This document shows positions 7,530 through 17,143 of a DNA stretch of 45,260 nucleotides, in pieces; the first letter of the stretch is position 1; every line of letters starts with the position of its first letter. The DNA is from Gemmatimonadaceae bacterium (GTDB taxonomy: Bacteria > Gemmatimonadota > Gemmatimonadetes > Gemmatimonadales > Gemmatimonadaceae). A program made the translations under genes and the position numbers. The stretch spans positions 1 through 45,260 of the forward strand of contig JAICOJ010000019.1 of NCBI GenBank assembly GCA_025930755.1, written 5' to 3'. The notes under the pieces were generated by a model. The model was not told where the DNA came from, made no database searches, and saw only the letters and a list, made by a program, of their open reading frames with translations.

Positions 7530-9788
7530 ATGGCCGCCACCCTCGAAAAGCCCGCTACAGCGGCAGCCCGCGTCACCATTCCCGTCGGCGGGATGACCTG
7601 CGCCGCTTGCCAGGCAAGCGTGCAGCGGGCGCTCTCGAAGGAGCCGGGGGTGCTCGACGCCTCGGTCAACCTCATGACCGAGAGCGCCGCCGTGACGTTC
7701 GATCCGGCTGTGACGACTTCGGCGGCGCTCGTCGGCGCGATTCAGCGGTCCGGATACGAGGCGGCACTCCCGTCTCCATCGCGCGACGCGTTCGCCGAGC
7801 AGGAGGCGCGCGAGCGCGATCAGGCGCGCGAGTACGAGGCATTGCGCCGAAAGGCGATCGTCAGCGGGATCATCGGGGTCGCCGCGATGCTCGTGTCCAT
7901 GCCGATGATGCGCGGCGCCGGTCACGGTGGCGCGCTCTCGTGGGCATTGCTCGCGGTGACGATCTTCGTGATGGCGTGGGCTGGCCGCCACTTCTACGTG
8001 CGAGGCTGGAAGGGAATACGGCGGCGCTCGCCGGACATGAACACCCTCATTGCGATCGGCACCGGCGCGGCCTTCCTGTACTCTGCGACGGCGACCGTTG
8101 CGCCGGGTCTGTTCCTGCGGCATGGGCTCATGCCGGACGTGTACTACGAGGCGGTGATTATCATCATCGCCCTCATCCTCGCCGGCAACACCCTGGAAGC
8201 GCGCGCGAAGCGCAACACGACGTCGGCGCTGCGCGCCCTCGCCAGCCTGCAGCCGACGACGGCGCGGCTCGAGCGCGGAGCCAGCGATGTCGATGTGCCG
8301 GTCGATCAGGTGCGGCGCGGCGACATCGTTCTCGTGCGGCCAGGCGAGCGCATCCCGGTTGACGGAGAGATCATCACGGGCGAGAGCGCCATCGACGAGT
8401 CGATGATTACCGGTGAATGGATGCCCGTGTCGAAGCGAGCGGGCGACCGTGTCACCGGAGGCACCATCAACCGCAGTGGCGCCTTCCGCTATCGCGCAAC
8501 GACGCTGGGCGCCGACAGTGTGCTCGCGCGCATCGTCCGTGTGATGCGCGAGGCGCAGGCCTCGCGCGCTCCGGTGCAGGCGCTCGCCGACCGCATCAGC
8601 GCCATTTTCGTCCCGACCGTGCTCGCGATCTCCGCCGTGACGTTCGCCATCTGGATGCTCGTGGGTGGCGAAGCATCGCTGGCGCACGCCCTCGCCGCAT
8701 CGGTCTCGGTGCTGATCATCGCGTGCCCATGCGCGATGGGACTCGCGGTTCCGACGGCGGTGATGGTCGCCACGGGGCGCGGCGCCCAGATGGGCGTGCT
8801 GATCAAGGGGGGAGAAGCGCTGCAGCGCGCTGGCGAGGTGACGCTGGTGGCGCTGGACAAGACGGGGACGGTCACGGAGGGACGGCCGACCGTGACCGAC
8901 ATCATTCCGGTGTCCGGCGATCACGATGCGGCCGAGATGCTGCGCCTCGCGGCGGCGGTCGAATCGGTGAGCGAGCATCCGTTGGCGGAGGCCATCGTCA
9001 GGCACGCGACGGAGCGCGGGATCGTGGTGGAGCGCCCGGACGCGTTCGACGCGCGACCGGGACGCGGTGTGCGTGCAACGACGGGTGGACGATCGGTCGG
9101 GATCGGCAACGAGGCGTTCATGCGCGAGCTCCGCATCGACGTCGCTCCCCTTGGCGCGGAGCTGGCGCGGGTCGCCGAGGCGGGAAAGACGCCTGTGCTG
9201 ATGGCCATCGACGGCACGTTGGCCGGCCTCATGGCGATCGCGGATCCACTGCGGCCGTCGGCGGTCGAGACCGTTCGCGCCCTGCGACGTCGCGGACTCG
9301 AGGTGGTGCTCATCACGGGCGATCACGAGCGAACCGCGCGGGCGATCGCCCGCGAGGCGGGGATCGATCGCGTCGTCGCTGGCGTCTCCCCCGAGGGGAA
9401 GGTGACCGAGGTCGAGCGCCTGCGGGCGAGCGGGCACGTCGTCGCGATGGTGGGCGACGGGATCAACGACGCACCGGCGCTCGCGAGCGCCGATGTGGGC
9501 ATCGCCATCGGCACGGGCACCGACATAGCGCTCGAAGCCGCCGACGTCGCGCTGATGCGCGGAGATCCCCGGGCCGTGGTCGACGCCATCGACCTGTCGC
9601 GGCGTACGATGCGCACGATGCGACAGAATCTGTTCTGGGCATTCGTGTACAACGTGATCGGAATCCCGATCGCCGCCGGCGTGCTCTACCCCGCGTTCGG
9701 GCTGCTGCTGAACCCGATCGTCGCCAGCGCCGCCATGGCGTTCAGCTCGGTGAGCGTCGTGACCAACTCGCTCCGCCTGCGCGCCTAA
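7530..9788 (+). CDS. copA: Copper-exporting P1B-type ATPase CopA
   Basis: 752 residues. An N-terminal HMA domain has GMTCAAC (Cys24, Cys27). Eight membrane segments are expected; the sixth holds the transport motif ACPCAMGL (Cys399, Cys401). Other hallmarks are ITGEW in the actuator domain, phosphorylated Asp443 in [18 protein letters not shown] in the nucleotide-binding domain and [10 protein letters not shown]. The last helices keep the YN (FVYNVIGIP) and MxxSS (MAFSSVSV) residues of Cu(I) pumps. It exports Cu(I) from the cytoplasm using ATP. It is cotranscribed with the chaperone and converges on the methyltransferase with a 4-base overlap of stop codons. An alternative Ag(I) role is common for this family. 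Confidence 0.95.
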   Translation: MAATLEKPATAAARVTIPVGGMTCAACQASVQRALSKEPGVLDASVNLMTESAAVTFDPAVTTSAALVGAIQRSGYEAALPSPSRDAFAEQEARERDQAREYEALRRKAIVSGIIGVAAMLVSMPMMRGAGHGGALSWALLAVTIFVMAWAGRHFYVRGWKGIRRRSPDMNTLIAIGTGAAFLYSATATVAPGLFLRHGLMPDVYYEAVIIIIALILAGNTLEARAKRNTTSALRALASLQPTTARLERGASDVDVPVDQVRRGDIVLVRPGERIPVDGEIITGESAIDESMITGEWMPVSKRAGDRVTGGTINRSGAFRYRATTLGADSVLARIVRVMREAQASRAPVQALADRISAIFVPTVLAISAVTFAIWMLVGGEASLAHALAASVSVLIIACPCAMGLAVPTAVMVATGRGAQMGVLIKGGEALQRAGEVTLVALDKTGTVTEGRPTVTDIIPVSGDHDAAEMLRLAAAVESVSEHPLAEAIVRHATERGIVVERPDAFDARPGRGVRATTGGRSVGIGNEAFMRELRIDVAPLGAELARVAEAGKTPVLMAIDGTLAGLMAIADPLRPSAVETVRALRRRGLEVVLITGDHERTARAIAREAGIDRVVAGVSPEGKVTEVERLRASGHVVAMVGDGINDAPALASADVGIAIGTGTDIALEAADVALMRGDPRAVVDAIDLSRRTMRTMRQNLFWAFVYNVIGIPIAAGVLYPAFGLLLNPIVASAAMAFSSVSVVTNSLRLRA

Positions 9789-10660
9789 CCACGCTTCGTT
9801 CCCCGCACGTCGAGGCTGGGTGACAGGCGCGGCGCAACGGCGCGCGCGGCGAGCGTCGGCGCGATCAGCGCGAGGTCGAGCGCCTTCACGAGCGGGTTGC
9901 TCATGATGCCGTGGCGGCGGGCGACCGGGAACAGGCTCTTCACGGCGCTGTTCGCCTCGATGGTGAGCGAGTCGAGAATGGGAATCTCCACGCGGACATC
10001 GTGGAATCCGGCCTTCTCCAGCATCCTGGTCAGTGAGCGGCCGGAGAAGAAGTTCAGGTGCGTCGGATCCTCCAGATTCCACCACGCATCGCGAAAAATT
10101 TCCAGCCCCATCGACTCCGCGTTCGGCGTGACGAAGTAGAAGCGTCCGCCGGGAGCGAGCGACGTCGCGAGGGTGTCGAACACGCGCTGCGGATCGCTCA
10201 GATGCTCGATCACGTGCACACCGTACACGAGGTCGAAGTGGTCCCGCGGCAGGTCGATGTCCTCGGCCCGTCCCAGATGGAGCAGGCCGCGCTCCCGCAC
10301 GAGCGGATCGATGTCGACATCGAGCATCCCGGCCTCGATGCCGTGCACCTCATGGCCGGCATCGAGGAACTGACGCAGCATGAGCCCGCGTCCGAACCCC
10401 AACTCGAGAATGCGGGCTTTCTTCCCTGTCGGCACGAGCGAGCTCATGCGCTGCATCGTGAGCGCTATCCGCACCTTGTCGAATGCGGCGCTTCCGCCCC
10501 ACGCGTGTCCCCGCACGGGGCGACTCGAGTAGCGGAGGTCGCGGACGATATGCCCGCAGGTCGGGCATTTCCCGAGCAGTGTGTCGTGGCCCACGTCCCA
10601 CCACACCGTCCTCGTTCCACACGCAGGGCATTCGGGCGACTCGGCTGCTGACGGTCTCAC
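9785..10660 (-). CDS. Class I SAM-dependent methyltransferase with N-terminal zinc ribbon
   Basis: 291 residues. A four-cysteine ribbon comes first (CPAC at 11-14 and CPTC at 32-35). The methyltransferase domain follows, with motif [10 protein letters not shown] (about 88-96), a predicted SAM-binding acidic residue in GIEAG and YGVHVIEHL as motif IV. The domain resembles methyltransferases of the type-11/23 group that often act in polysaccharide or secondary metabolism. The substrate is unknown. It lies 7 bases after the CopC-CopD gene on the same strand, so the two are probably cotranscribed, but no copper link is evident in its sequence. Confidence 0.8.
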   Translation of the reverse strand: MRPSAAESPECPACGTRTVWWDVGHDTLLGKCPTCGHIVRDLRYSSRPVRGHAWGGSAAFDKVRIALTMQRMSSLVPTGKKARILELGFGRGLMLRQFLDAGHEVHGIEAGMLDVDIDPLVRERGLLHLGRAEDIDLPRDHFDLVYGVHVIEHLSDPQRVFDTLATSLAPGGRFYFVTPNAESMGLEIFRDAWWNLEDPTHLNFFSGRSLTRMLEKAGFHDVRVEIPILDSLTIEANSAVKSLFPVARRHGIMSNPLVKALDLALIAPTLAARAVAPRLSPSLDVRGTKRG

Positions 10661-10667
10661 GGCGTCT

Positions 10668-12065
10668 TCACTCGGTAGGAGGAGGCGTGGCGACGAGCCA
10701 CGCCGTCAGGATGAGCACGACGAATCCGAGGGCGAGCTCGGCGGTCGCGGTGCGACGCAATGTGCCGACCCGGTCGGCGTTCATCGCCGGGCGCAGCCGC
10801 CGCCAGTTGTACGCGCCGGCGAGCAGCACCAGGACGACCCCGCCAAGCTTCCAGAGGAACACGCGCCCGTACTCCGATCCGGTGATGGCGCTCCACGAGC
10901 CGATTCGAATGACGGCGGCGATCACTCCCGTCACGGCGAGCGCGGCTGCCAGGGTGAGCGCCAGCGGAGAGAACGCGTCGACCATCCCGCGGACGGCGAG
11001 CCCCCGGCCTAACGGTTCGAGGCGCGCGGTGGCGGGCACGCCGGCGATGACGACGCACAGCAGCGCGCCGAGCCATCCGCCTGCGGACAGCACGTGCACC
11101 GTGTCGCTGATCACCGCCGGAATCGTCCACGCTCGCGACGCGACGGCGTGCCCGGACAACGCCGTCGCGAGCGCGAGCCCGAGGACGCCGACTGCCGCGA
11201 GCGGCCACATGGGTCGTGCCGACCGGGCCAGGGCGACAATGAGGGCAACCACGGACGCCGCGGCGAGCATCAGCCCCCAGCCCCACGGCGTCTCCGACAC
11301 GGCGGAAAGAAACTGTGCGTTCGGGAGCGCGCCGCGCACGGCATAGGACTGCGCGATGAGGCGCGCGACGACGAGCACCGCCAACACTCCGCTGGCCGCA
11401 AGCGCCGCGCGCGCGGCGCGATGGCGCGCTTCGACGACGAAGTCGGCGCCGAGGTCGGGCACGCGGTGGTGAGTCGCCGGGACGACGATCAGTGAGAAGA
11501 TCACCGCGCCCACCACGACGAGGATTGCGGCAAAGGTCAGCAGGCGAATGACGCCGTAAGGCCACGAGTCGACGCCGAATGCGGTGTCGGCCTCGGCGAC
11601 CGACTCGGGCGGCGGCGTCGTGTCGAGAACCATTGGCGGGAGCGCGGCACTCGCCGCTGAATCCATGGGCGACACTGCAAGGCCATCGGCATCGACCGCG
11701 ATTCGGAACGTGACGGTGCCGCGGACGGGGTGCCCGTCGGCGCTGGTGATCTGCCACCGGATTCGATACCGCCCCGCGGTAAGCGGACCAGCCACGTCGG
11801 CGACGACGACGGCGGTCGAGTCGGGGGTCGCGACCCGGAGCGCCGACAGCGTGACGCGCTGCGAGTCGGGGCCGATGAGCTCGATCTGGGTGAACGCCAG
11901 CTGGGGCGGCTCGCTGAAGGTGAGCCGGATCACCCGCGGAGCGACGCGGAGATCGGCACCGTTGGCCGGCTCCGACCTGCGGAGAACGGTGTGCGCGACC
12001 ATCACCGCTGGCCACGCGAGGACCACGACGATGGCGGTGAGCGCACCGCTGCGTACGAATCGCAT
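10668..12065 (-). CDS. CopC-CopD fusion, copper resistance/uptake protein
   Basis: 465 residues. After a signal peptide, cleavage at MVA-H would expose His25 as the N-terminal ligand of a CopC domain (25-about 120). The other CopC ligands are visible as Asp110 and His112 in SADGHPVRG. A linker of about 45 residues leads to a CopD domain with some eight membrane segments, including GVIRLLTFAAILVVVG and the HVLSAGGWLGAL helix. CopC binds periplasmic Cu(II) and CopD is an inner-membrane copper protein, generally linked to copper import. The natural fusion is known in several phyla. It faces the CopA operon, giving the cell export and periplasmic handling side by side. Confidence 0.88.
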   Translation of the reverse strand: MRFVRSGALTAIVVVLAWPAVMVAHTVLRRSEPANGADLRVAPRVIRLTFSEPPQLAFTQIELIGPDSQRVTLSALRVATPDSTAVVVADVAGPLTAGRYRIRWQITSADGHPVRGTVTFRIAVDADGLAVSPMDSAASAALPPMVLDTTPPPESVAEADTAFGVDSWPYGVIRLLTFAAILVVVGAVIFSLIVVPATHHRVPDLGADFVVEARHRAARAALAASGVLAVLVVARLIAQSYAVRGALPNAQFLSAVSETPWGWGLMLAAASVVALIVALARSARPMWPLAAVGVLGLALATALSGHAVASRAWTIPAVISDTVHVLSAGGWLGALLCVVIAGVPATARLEPLGRGLAVRGMVDAFSPLALTLAAALAVTGVIAAVIRIGSWSAITGSEYGRVFLWKLGGVVLVLLAGAYNWRRLRPAMNADRVGTLRRTATAELALGFVVLILTAWLVATPPPTE

Positions 12066-12177
12066 GACGGGATCTTATCGTGACGCGACACCGCAAGGTA
12101 GCGCGTCCTGGTGTTTTGCCCGCACGGGCACGCTTCGTGTACATGTCATGGGCGGGACATTCTCCGGAGGAAGTTCG

Positions 12178-12408
12178 ATGGGCGGGAGCAAGCCTAGTCA
12201 GTTCTGGCAGAAGGAGCCGCCAGCGACGGATCGCAAGTGGCGCACGGAGGACGAAGGTGTGCTCGAGCGGGAGAAGCACGAGTTCGCGGCGAGCGAAGCG
12301 GAGGATCGCGAGATGATCCCCGGGCAGAATCGCAAGCCGTCGAACCGGGCAAAGTCCCAGGCGAAAGGAAAGAAACGCGCGGGGAAGCGCGGGAAGTCCG
12401 GGCGCTGA
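12178..12408 (+). CDS. Small highly charged hypothetical protein
   Basis: 76 residues from the ATG at 12178, which has a strong GGAGG (12166-12170) seven bases upstream. The N-terminus contains QFWQKEPPATDRKW, the middle is acidic and the last 20 residues are almost only Lys, Arg, Gly and Ser. It has no membrane segment or signal peptide. The basic tail suggests nucleic-acid or ribosome contact, but I recognise no family. Coding status rests on the ribosome site and codon use that matches the neighbours. Confidence 0.55.
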   Translation: MGGSKPSQFWQKEPPATDRKWRTEDEGVLEREKHEFAASEAEDREMIPGQNRKPSNRAKSQAKGKKRAGKRGKSGR

Positions 12409-12489
12409 TCCGCACGGGCGGAGGGCGCGCCGTCCCGCGCCCCCGCCACCCTTCCGGAACCATTCGCTCGTGCGGTGCGTAAGGCCCGC

Positions 12490-13239
12490 ATGCGTTCCAC
12501 TGCGCCATCGTGGCCGCGCACGTACTGGCGGCAGAGTCGCGCCCACCGTTACAGCCTTCTGTTCGCGCTTCCGCTCCTCGTGGCGTACGAGGCGCTGGCC
12601 GCCATCCTCGGTCACGGGGAGGAGCAGGCCATCCGGAACGGCGCCGACGTCCTCCTGAAGAGCGCGTTCATGGCGCTGCTGGGCCGGCACGGCCCCCTCG
12701 TGTTCGGCGCGCTGCTCATCGGCGTCGCGCTCTGGCTGGTGGTTCGCGACCTGCGCGCGCACGGCTCCAGGCTATCGCCGCGCATCTTCGCCGGGATGAC
12801 GGCCGAGTCGATCCTGCTGGCGCTGGCGTTCGGGATCGTCGTGTCGACGATCACCAGTCGAGTGCTCGCGCCGTTCGCGGCGCTCGCGCAAACGCCGATG
12901 CAGGAGCTGGATGTCATGACGCAGCTCATGGTCTCGCTGGGGGCGGGACTCTACGAGGAGCTGCTCTTTCGGGTCCTGCTGGTCGGAGCGATCGCGGCGT
13001 TAGGCGCTCGCGTGCTGGGGTGGCGGCCACTCACGGCCGGCGCGGTGGCGGTCGGCGTCGGTGCGCTGATCTTTTCGGCGTTTCACTACATCGGCCCGTT
13101 CGGGGATCCCCTCGAGGCGGGATCGTTCACCTTTCGCCTCATCGCGGGCATCTTCTTCAGCGCCCTGTTCGTCACTCGCGGCTTTGGGATCACGGCGTGG
13201 ACGCACGCGCTCTATGATGTCTTCCTGCTTTTTGGCTGA
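12490..13239 (+). CDS. CPBP-family intramembrane glutamic endopeptidase
   Basis: 249 residues from the ATG at 12490, preceded by AAGG; an in-frame GTG at 12475 would add five. Six or more membrane helices are visible. The CPBP (CAAX protease and bacteriocin-processing) motifs are present: EExxxR as YEELLFR (Glu156, Glu157, Arg161), FxxxH as FSAFH (His199), and HxxxD as HALYD (His239). These form the membrane-buried glutamate protease site. The substrate is unknown; bacterial members process peptides or small membrane proteins. It is followed after three bases by an esterase gene. Confidence 0.85.
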   Translation: MRSTAPSWPRTYWRQSRAHRYSLLFALPLLVAYEALAAILGHGEEQAIRNGADVLLKSAFMALLGRHGPLVFGALLIGVALWLVVRDLRAHGSRLSPRIFAGMTAESILLALAFGIVVSTITSRVLAPFAALAQTPMQELDVMTQLMVSLGAGLYEELLFRVLLVGAIAALGARVLGWRPLTAGAVAVGVGALIFSAFHYIGPFGDPLEAGSFTFRLIAGIFFSALFVTRGFGITAWTHALYDVFLLFG

Positions 13240-13242
13240 GGC

Positions 13243-13929
13243 ATGAACGACGCCGAGCTTCCTGTAGGAGAGCACCACCTGGCCGTGACGCGCACGGCCC
13301 GGTACTGCACGCTCGGGGATGCCGCTGCGCCGGCGAGCGACATCTGGATCGTGTGTCACGGCTTCGCGCAGCTCGCTCGCGCGTTCATCGAGGAGTTCCG
13401 GGTGATCTCCGGGCCGGGCCGTCTGATCGTCGCGCCAGAGGCACTCAACCGATTCTATCTGAATCGGGATGGCGGGCGCGCCGGCGCGAGCGCGCGCGTG
13501 GGTGCCACGTGGATGACGCGCGAGGACCGCCTCGCCGAGATCGACGACTACGTGGCGTATCTGGACGGCCTGCACCGCGAGATCGTCGGCGAGGGGCGTC
13601 CTCCGAGCGTGCGTGTCACCGCGCTCGGGTTCTCGCAGGGAACGGCGACCGTGGCGCGCTGGCTCGTGCACGGCTCCGCGAGAATCGATCGTGTGGTCTT
13701 GTGGGCGGGTCTTCTTCCGCCCGAGATCGACGTCGCCGGCGATGCACGCGAGCGCCTCGCGTCAACGGACCTGGTGCTGGTGCGCGGCACGCGCGACGAA
13801 ATGCTCGAGGCCCAGCAGCTCGAGACGCAGCGGGAGTCTCTGGCGACGGCGGGCGCTCGCGTCACCCTTCTCGAGTTCGACGGCGGGCACCGAATGGACC
13901 GTGACACGTTGGCGCGGCTCGTTGGCTGA
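13243..13929 (+). CDS. Alpha/beta-hydrolase, phospholipase/carboxylesterase-like
   Basis: 228 residues. The oxyanion strand is IVCHGFAQ, the nucleophile elbow GFSQG has Ser131, the probable acid lies in RGTRDEM and the catalytic His in FDGGHRMD. Size and GFSQG fit the phospholipase/carboxylesterase (YpfH-like) family, which hydrolyses short acyl esters in the cytoplasm. No signal peptide is present. The start is three bases after the CPBP stop, so it is likely cotranscribed. The substrate cannot be told from sequence. Confidence 0.82.
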   Translation: MNDAELPVGEHHLAVTRTARYCTLGDAAAPASDIWIVCHGFAQLARAFIEEFRVISGPGRLIVAPEALNRFYLNRDGGRAGASARVGATWMTREDRLAEIDDYVAYLDGLHREIVGEGRPPSVRVTALGFSQGTATVARWLVHGSARIDRVVLWAGLLPPEIDVAGDARERLASTDLVLVRGTRDEMLEAQQLETQRESLATAGARVTLLEFDGGHRMDRDTLARLVG

Positions 13930-13980
13930 ACGCATGGATGCCAGCCCGACGTTCCGAGTTCTGACGTCTTTGCCGTCGCC

Positions 13981-14547
13981 CTACCCGTTGTAGATCTCTC
14001 CTTCAGCCGCGTATCGCTCGAGCACCGCCCGCGCCTCCTCCCGCAGCACCCCGTGCACGATCGTGATCCCACGCTGTTCCAGATAGCGATACGACTCCGG
14101 GAACACCGGCCCCTCGTCGAAGCGCGCCTGCATCGCGTCGTCGCGCGTCGCCCCGCACACCAGCCGTCGCACCCCGCTCCACAGGGTCGCGCCCAGGCAC
14201 ATGGCGCAGGGATCGCACGAGGAGATGAGCGTGTGGGCGGGCAGGCCGGGAGCGCCTAACGTGTAGCTCCCCACCCGCTGCTGCGCCAGCATGAGCGCGA
14301 GCATCTCGGCGTGCAGGATCGAGTTGTTCTCCGGCACGACCCGGTTCAGGCCGACCGACACGAGACGGCCCGTGTCCTCCTCCACGATCGCCGCGCCGAA
14401 CGGACCGCCGGTGCCGCGCGCGATGTTCTCGGCGGCCAGCGAGATCGCCAGCCGCATGCGCGCGTCGTCGGTGGGATACTGCTGCGTCCAATCGACGACG
14501 TCATCCACCCACGCCGGAAGCGCGATCGAGAGCCGGCGATCGGTCAT
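13981..14547 (-). CDS. Nucleoside/guanine deaminase-like zinc enzyme
   Basis: 188 residues from the ATG at 14547, which overlaps the mutY stop (ATGA); a longer open frame upstream is only mutY in another frame. The cytidine-deaminase fold has the zinc and proton-shuttle motif HAE (His79, Glu81) and PCAMC (Cys114, Cys117). The stretch after it (GATLWSGVRRLVCGATRDDA) resembles guanine-deaminase-like proteins rather than TadA, which would be shorter. Likely reaction: hydrolytic deamination of a purine or related base. Coupling to mutY suggests a shared role with damaged bases, but this is inference. Confidence 0.82.
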   Translation of the reverse strand: MTDRRLSIALPAWVDDVVDWTQQYPTDDARMRLAISLAAENIARGTGGPFGAAIVEEDTGRLVSVGLNRVVPENNSILHAEMLALMLAQQRVGSYTLGAPGLPAHTLISSCDPCAMCLGATLWSGVRRLVCGATRDDAMQARFDEGPVFPESYRYLEQRGITIVHGVLREEARAVLERYAAEGEIYNG

Positions 14548-15248
14548 GTGATGCGATCGCTCGGAGCGTGCCGGGCGGAACGGCACAGCGTGCGGACGGG
14601 ACACACGGTGCAGCGCGCCACACGCGCCGTGCACACGAGGGCGCCGAGCTCCATGATCGCCTGATTATGCGTCCACGTCGCGCGCCCGGTGCGCGGCAGC
14701 ACGGCCTCGGCGATCGCCCACAGCGTCCGCTGGCCCCGCGTCGTCCGTGGGTCGACGCGAGGCGCGAAGACGCGGCGGAGCACGCGGGCCACGTTGGTAT
14801 CCACCAGCGGGGCGCGTCGCTCGTAGGCAAACGACGCCACCGCTCCCGCGGTGTATGCGCCGATGCCGGGAAGTCGGCGCAGCTCCGTGGGGTCGGACGG
14901 CAGCGCTCCAGTACCCCTCGTGACCGTGCGCGCCAGGGCGTGCAGATTGCGCGCGCGCGCGTAGTATCCGAGTCCCGACCAGGCCTCCATCACGCGCGAG
15001 CGACGCGATCGGGCGACGGCATCGAGCGTGGGAAACTCGCGAAGAAACCCGCCATACCGCTCGAGGACGCGGGCGACCTGCGTTTGCTGGAGCATGAGCT
15101 CCGAGATCAGCACGCGATAGGGATCACGCGTGCGGCGCCATGGGAGATCGCGCCCATGGGCGCGAAACCAGGTCCGGAGGCGGCGCCCGAAGTCGCGGCG
15201 CATGTCGTCGGGGACGCGCGCGGAGCGGGGCAAGCGAGCGGGTGTCAT
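14544..15248 (-). CDS. mutY: A/G-specific adenine glycosylase MutY, short form
   Basis: 234 residues from the ATG at 15248; an in-frame TTG at 15293 would add 15. The HhH-GPD fold is clear: SELMLQQTQV with catalytic Glu50, the hairpin PGIGAYTAGAV, catalytic Asp150 in LVDTNV and a 4Fe-4S cluster loop with spacing C-x6-C-x2-C-x5-C near the C-terminus. MutY removes adenine mispaired with 8-oxoguanine. The NUDIX-like C-terminal domain of about 100 residues that recognises 8-oxoguanine is missing, since the gene ends about 10 residues after the cluster. The enzyme may therefore have relaxed specificity or be another HhH glycosylase of the MutY subfamily. Confidence 0.85.
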   Translation of the reverse strand: MTPARLPRSARVPDDMRRDFGRRLRTWFRAHGRDLPWRRTRDPYRVLISELMLQQTQVARVLERYGGFLREFPTLDAVARSRRSRVMEAWSGLGYYARARNLHALARTVTRGTGALPSDPTELRRLPGIGAYTAGAVASFAYERRAPLVDTNVARVLRRVFAPRVDPRTTRGQRTLWAIAEAVLPRTGRATWTHNQAIMELGALVCTARVARCTVCPVRTLCRSARHAPSDRIT

Positions 15249-15363
15249 CGCGGCGCGAACGATATGAGCGCGCTGGCGCTCGCGCCAGCGCAAAACGCCG
15301 TGCCGGGCATTAGACTTCTCACGCCACGTGTACGCTCCCGCCTAACCCTCACGCCCGCTTCCA

Positions 15364-16170
15364 ATGTTCATTCGTATCGCTGCCCTCGCGCTGGGGATGC
15401 TCGCGCTCGTGATCGCGCCCTCCGCGCAGGCTCAGTCCGCGTCGTTCGCCTACGCGCCCGGCGCCTCGCAGTATCGCGTCCAATCGACGACCAAGATCGT
15501 CCAGGAAGTCGGTGGTCAGACGACCGAGGGCGAGCTCCGCACGAACCACCTGCTCACGCTCGCCATCGGGCGCAAGGCGAAGGACACGCTCGCGCTCACG
15601 TACACGTGGGACTCCGCCCGCGTTTCGACGAGCGGTGGGATCCCCGTGCCCGACCTCTCCCGGGTGAGCGGAACGAAAGCCGCCGGGTTCGCCTCCCTCA
15701 CGGGCCGGATGTACTCGTTCGACCCGGGCCGGGCGGCCGCCGAGGGCATGCCGGACATGGCCGAGTTCGAGATGTTCCTCCCCGTGGTCACGCCCGCGGA
15801 CAAGAAGGTCGGGGACAGCTGGGTCGATACCCTAACGGTGAACGGCAAGCGCGGCGGTCTCGATGTCAACACGAACCTCATCGTCACATCGAGGATGGCG
15901 GGCGACACGACGTACGCCGGCGAGACGTCGTGGCGCATTCAGCGGAATCTCACCTTCACCGTGTCGGGCGCCGGTGAGCAGCAGGGCACGGCGCTCGTGA
16001 TCGAGGGCACCGGCACCGGCGAGCGCACCGATTACATCACGTCGAAGGGCGTCTATCTGGGCTCGGCGTTGAGGCAGACCGCGAAGAGCACCGTCTCCCT
16101 GCCCGTGAACAACATGACGATCCCGATGACGACGACGGTCACGTCGACGGTGGAGCGCGTGAAAGGCTAG
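15364..16170 (+). CDS. Secreted protein of unknown function
   Basis: 268 residues. It has a good signal peptide (MFIRIAALALGMLALVIAPS, cleavage near AQAQ). The mature part is rich in Thr, Ser and Gly with alternating hydrophobic residues, so it should be mainly beta strand. It has no cysteine after the signal and no membrane segment. I recognise no family. Its stop overlaps that of the response regulator on the other strand by four bases. Confidence 0.8.
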   Translation: MFIRIAALALGMLALVIAPSAQAQSASFAYAPGASQYRVQSTTKIVQEVGGQTTEGELRTNHLLTLAIGRKAKDTLALTYTWDSARVSTSGGIPVPDLSRVSGTKAAGFASLTGRMYSFDPGRAAAEGMPDMAEFEMFLPVVTPADKKVGDSWVDTLTVNGKRGGLDVNTNLIVTSRMAGDTTYAGETSWRIQRNLTFTVSGAGEQQGTALVIEGTGTGERTDYITSKGVYLGSALRQTAKSTVSLPVNNMTIPMTTTVTSTVERVKG

Positions 16171-16637
16171 GAGTCCGGCCCCACGGGACCCTTTGCATAA
16201 CGCCTGACGACCGCCAGCAGCTCGCGGTCGCTGATCGGCTTGACGAGATAGTCATTGCCGCCGGCCGCGAGCGCGGTGTCGCGATCGCCCGAGGCGGCGA
16301 GCGCCGTCAGGAAGACGATCGGCACGCGCGCCATCGTCCCCGACTGCGCCCGGATCCGTCGGGCCGCCGTGACGCCGTCCATCGACGGCATGGCGATGTC
16401 CATCACGATGAGATCGGGATGCGACAGCTTCACGAGCTCGATGAGTTCGCGCCCATCGCCCGCCTCGAGCACCTGGTAGCCCTCGGCCTCGAGGAGCGCG
16501 CGCGTCATCATCCGCTGAAAAATGCTGTCATCCGCGAGTACGATCGTTGGAACGCGTCGGCCCGCGCGTGTGGGCATTGGGGCGGGCCGGGACGAGCGCT
16601 TCTCGTGAGCAGAGTGCTGCATAGACGCCTGCTGCAT
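16167..16637 (-). CDS. Single-domain CheY-like response regulator
   Basis: 156 residues. An N-terminal extension of about 30 residues, rich in Arg and Pro, precedes one receiver domain: LADDS acidic pair, phospho-acceptor Asp80 in LIVMDIAMPSMDG, FLTALA and the lysine of YLVKPIS. It has no output domain and would act by protein contact. The alternative starts at 16622 and 16577 give shorter N-termini. No kinase lies next to it, so its partner is unknown. Confidence 0.85.
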   Translation of the reverse strand: MQQASMQHSAHEKRSSRPAPMPTRAGRRVPTIVLADDSIFQRMMTRALLEAEGYQVLEAGDGRELIELVKLSHPDLIVMDIAMPSMDGVTAARRIRAQSGTMARVPIVFLTALAASGDRDTALAAGGNDYLVKPISDRELLAVVRRYAKGPVGPDS

Positions 16638-16702
16638 AGGTACTGCTCAAAAAGCAACGACCGGGCCACGCAGGCGTCGAACGTGTCTATTTTTCCGTCC
16701 CC

Positions 16703-17143
16703 TCACTCCTCGCCCTTCCAGCGACGTCGACGCTTCCGCTCGCGGAGCCGCCGCTTGTCCTCCAGCCGCGCCTCCACAGCGCCGCGCGGCACCCGCGTGC
16801 GTTTCCGCGCCTTCGGCACCGCCAGCGCCCGCCGGATTAGATCGCTCAAACGTGTCTCGGCGCGCTCGCGGTTCTGCCGCTGGCTTCGCGAGTCGCTCGC
16901 CACCACGCGAACGGTGCCTTCATCGCTCACGCGCGCGCCTAACCGGGCCAGCACGCGGGTCCGCTCGTCATCGCTGAGCGCCCGTGTCCGTATCACGTCC
17001 CAGGTGATCTCGATCCGCGTCGATGATGTGTTGACGTGTTGGCCGCCGGGGCCACCAGAGCGTGTGGCCCGCACGATGAGCTCGGAACGAGGGATCGCGA
17101 CGGTATGCGTGATGCGGATCGCATCGCCGTCGCTGTCGCTCAC
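16703..17143 (-). CDS. arfB: Alternative ribosome-rescue factor ArfB (YaeJ-type peptidyl-tRNA hydrolase)
   Basis: 146 residues. The class I release-factor motif SGGPGGQHVN places GGQ at 33-35, preceded by the expected short strand and IPRSELIVRATR. The C-terminus (residues 105-146) is very basic, with RERKRRRR, the tail that enters the empty mRNA channel of a stalled ribosome. ArfB hydrolyses peptidyl-tRNA on ribosomes that have run off broken messages. Codon-recognition domains of normal release factors are absent and the length is typical. It overlaps the upstream CBS protein gene by four bases. Confidence 0.9.
   Translation of the reverse strand: MSDSDGDAIRITHTVAIPRSELIVRATRSGGPGGQHVNTSSTRIEITWDVIRTRALSDDERTRVLARLGARVSDEGTVRVVASDSRSQRQNRERAETRLSDLIRRALAVPKARKRTRVPRGAVEARLEDKRRLRERKRRRRWKGEE

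Noticed and set aside
7260-10085. 941-codon open frame on the minus strand
   Set aside because: It lies antisense to copZ/copA, whose motifs are complete. Its composition is Arg/His/Asp-rich, as typical of GC-rich antisense frames.
10657-12762. 701-codon minus-strand frame
   Set aside because: It is a shifted frame over the CopC-CopD gene and the small gene at 12178, low-complexity Arg-rich, with no domain.
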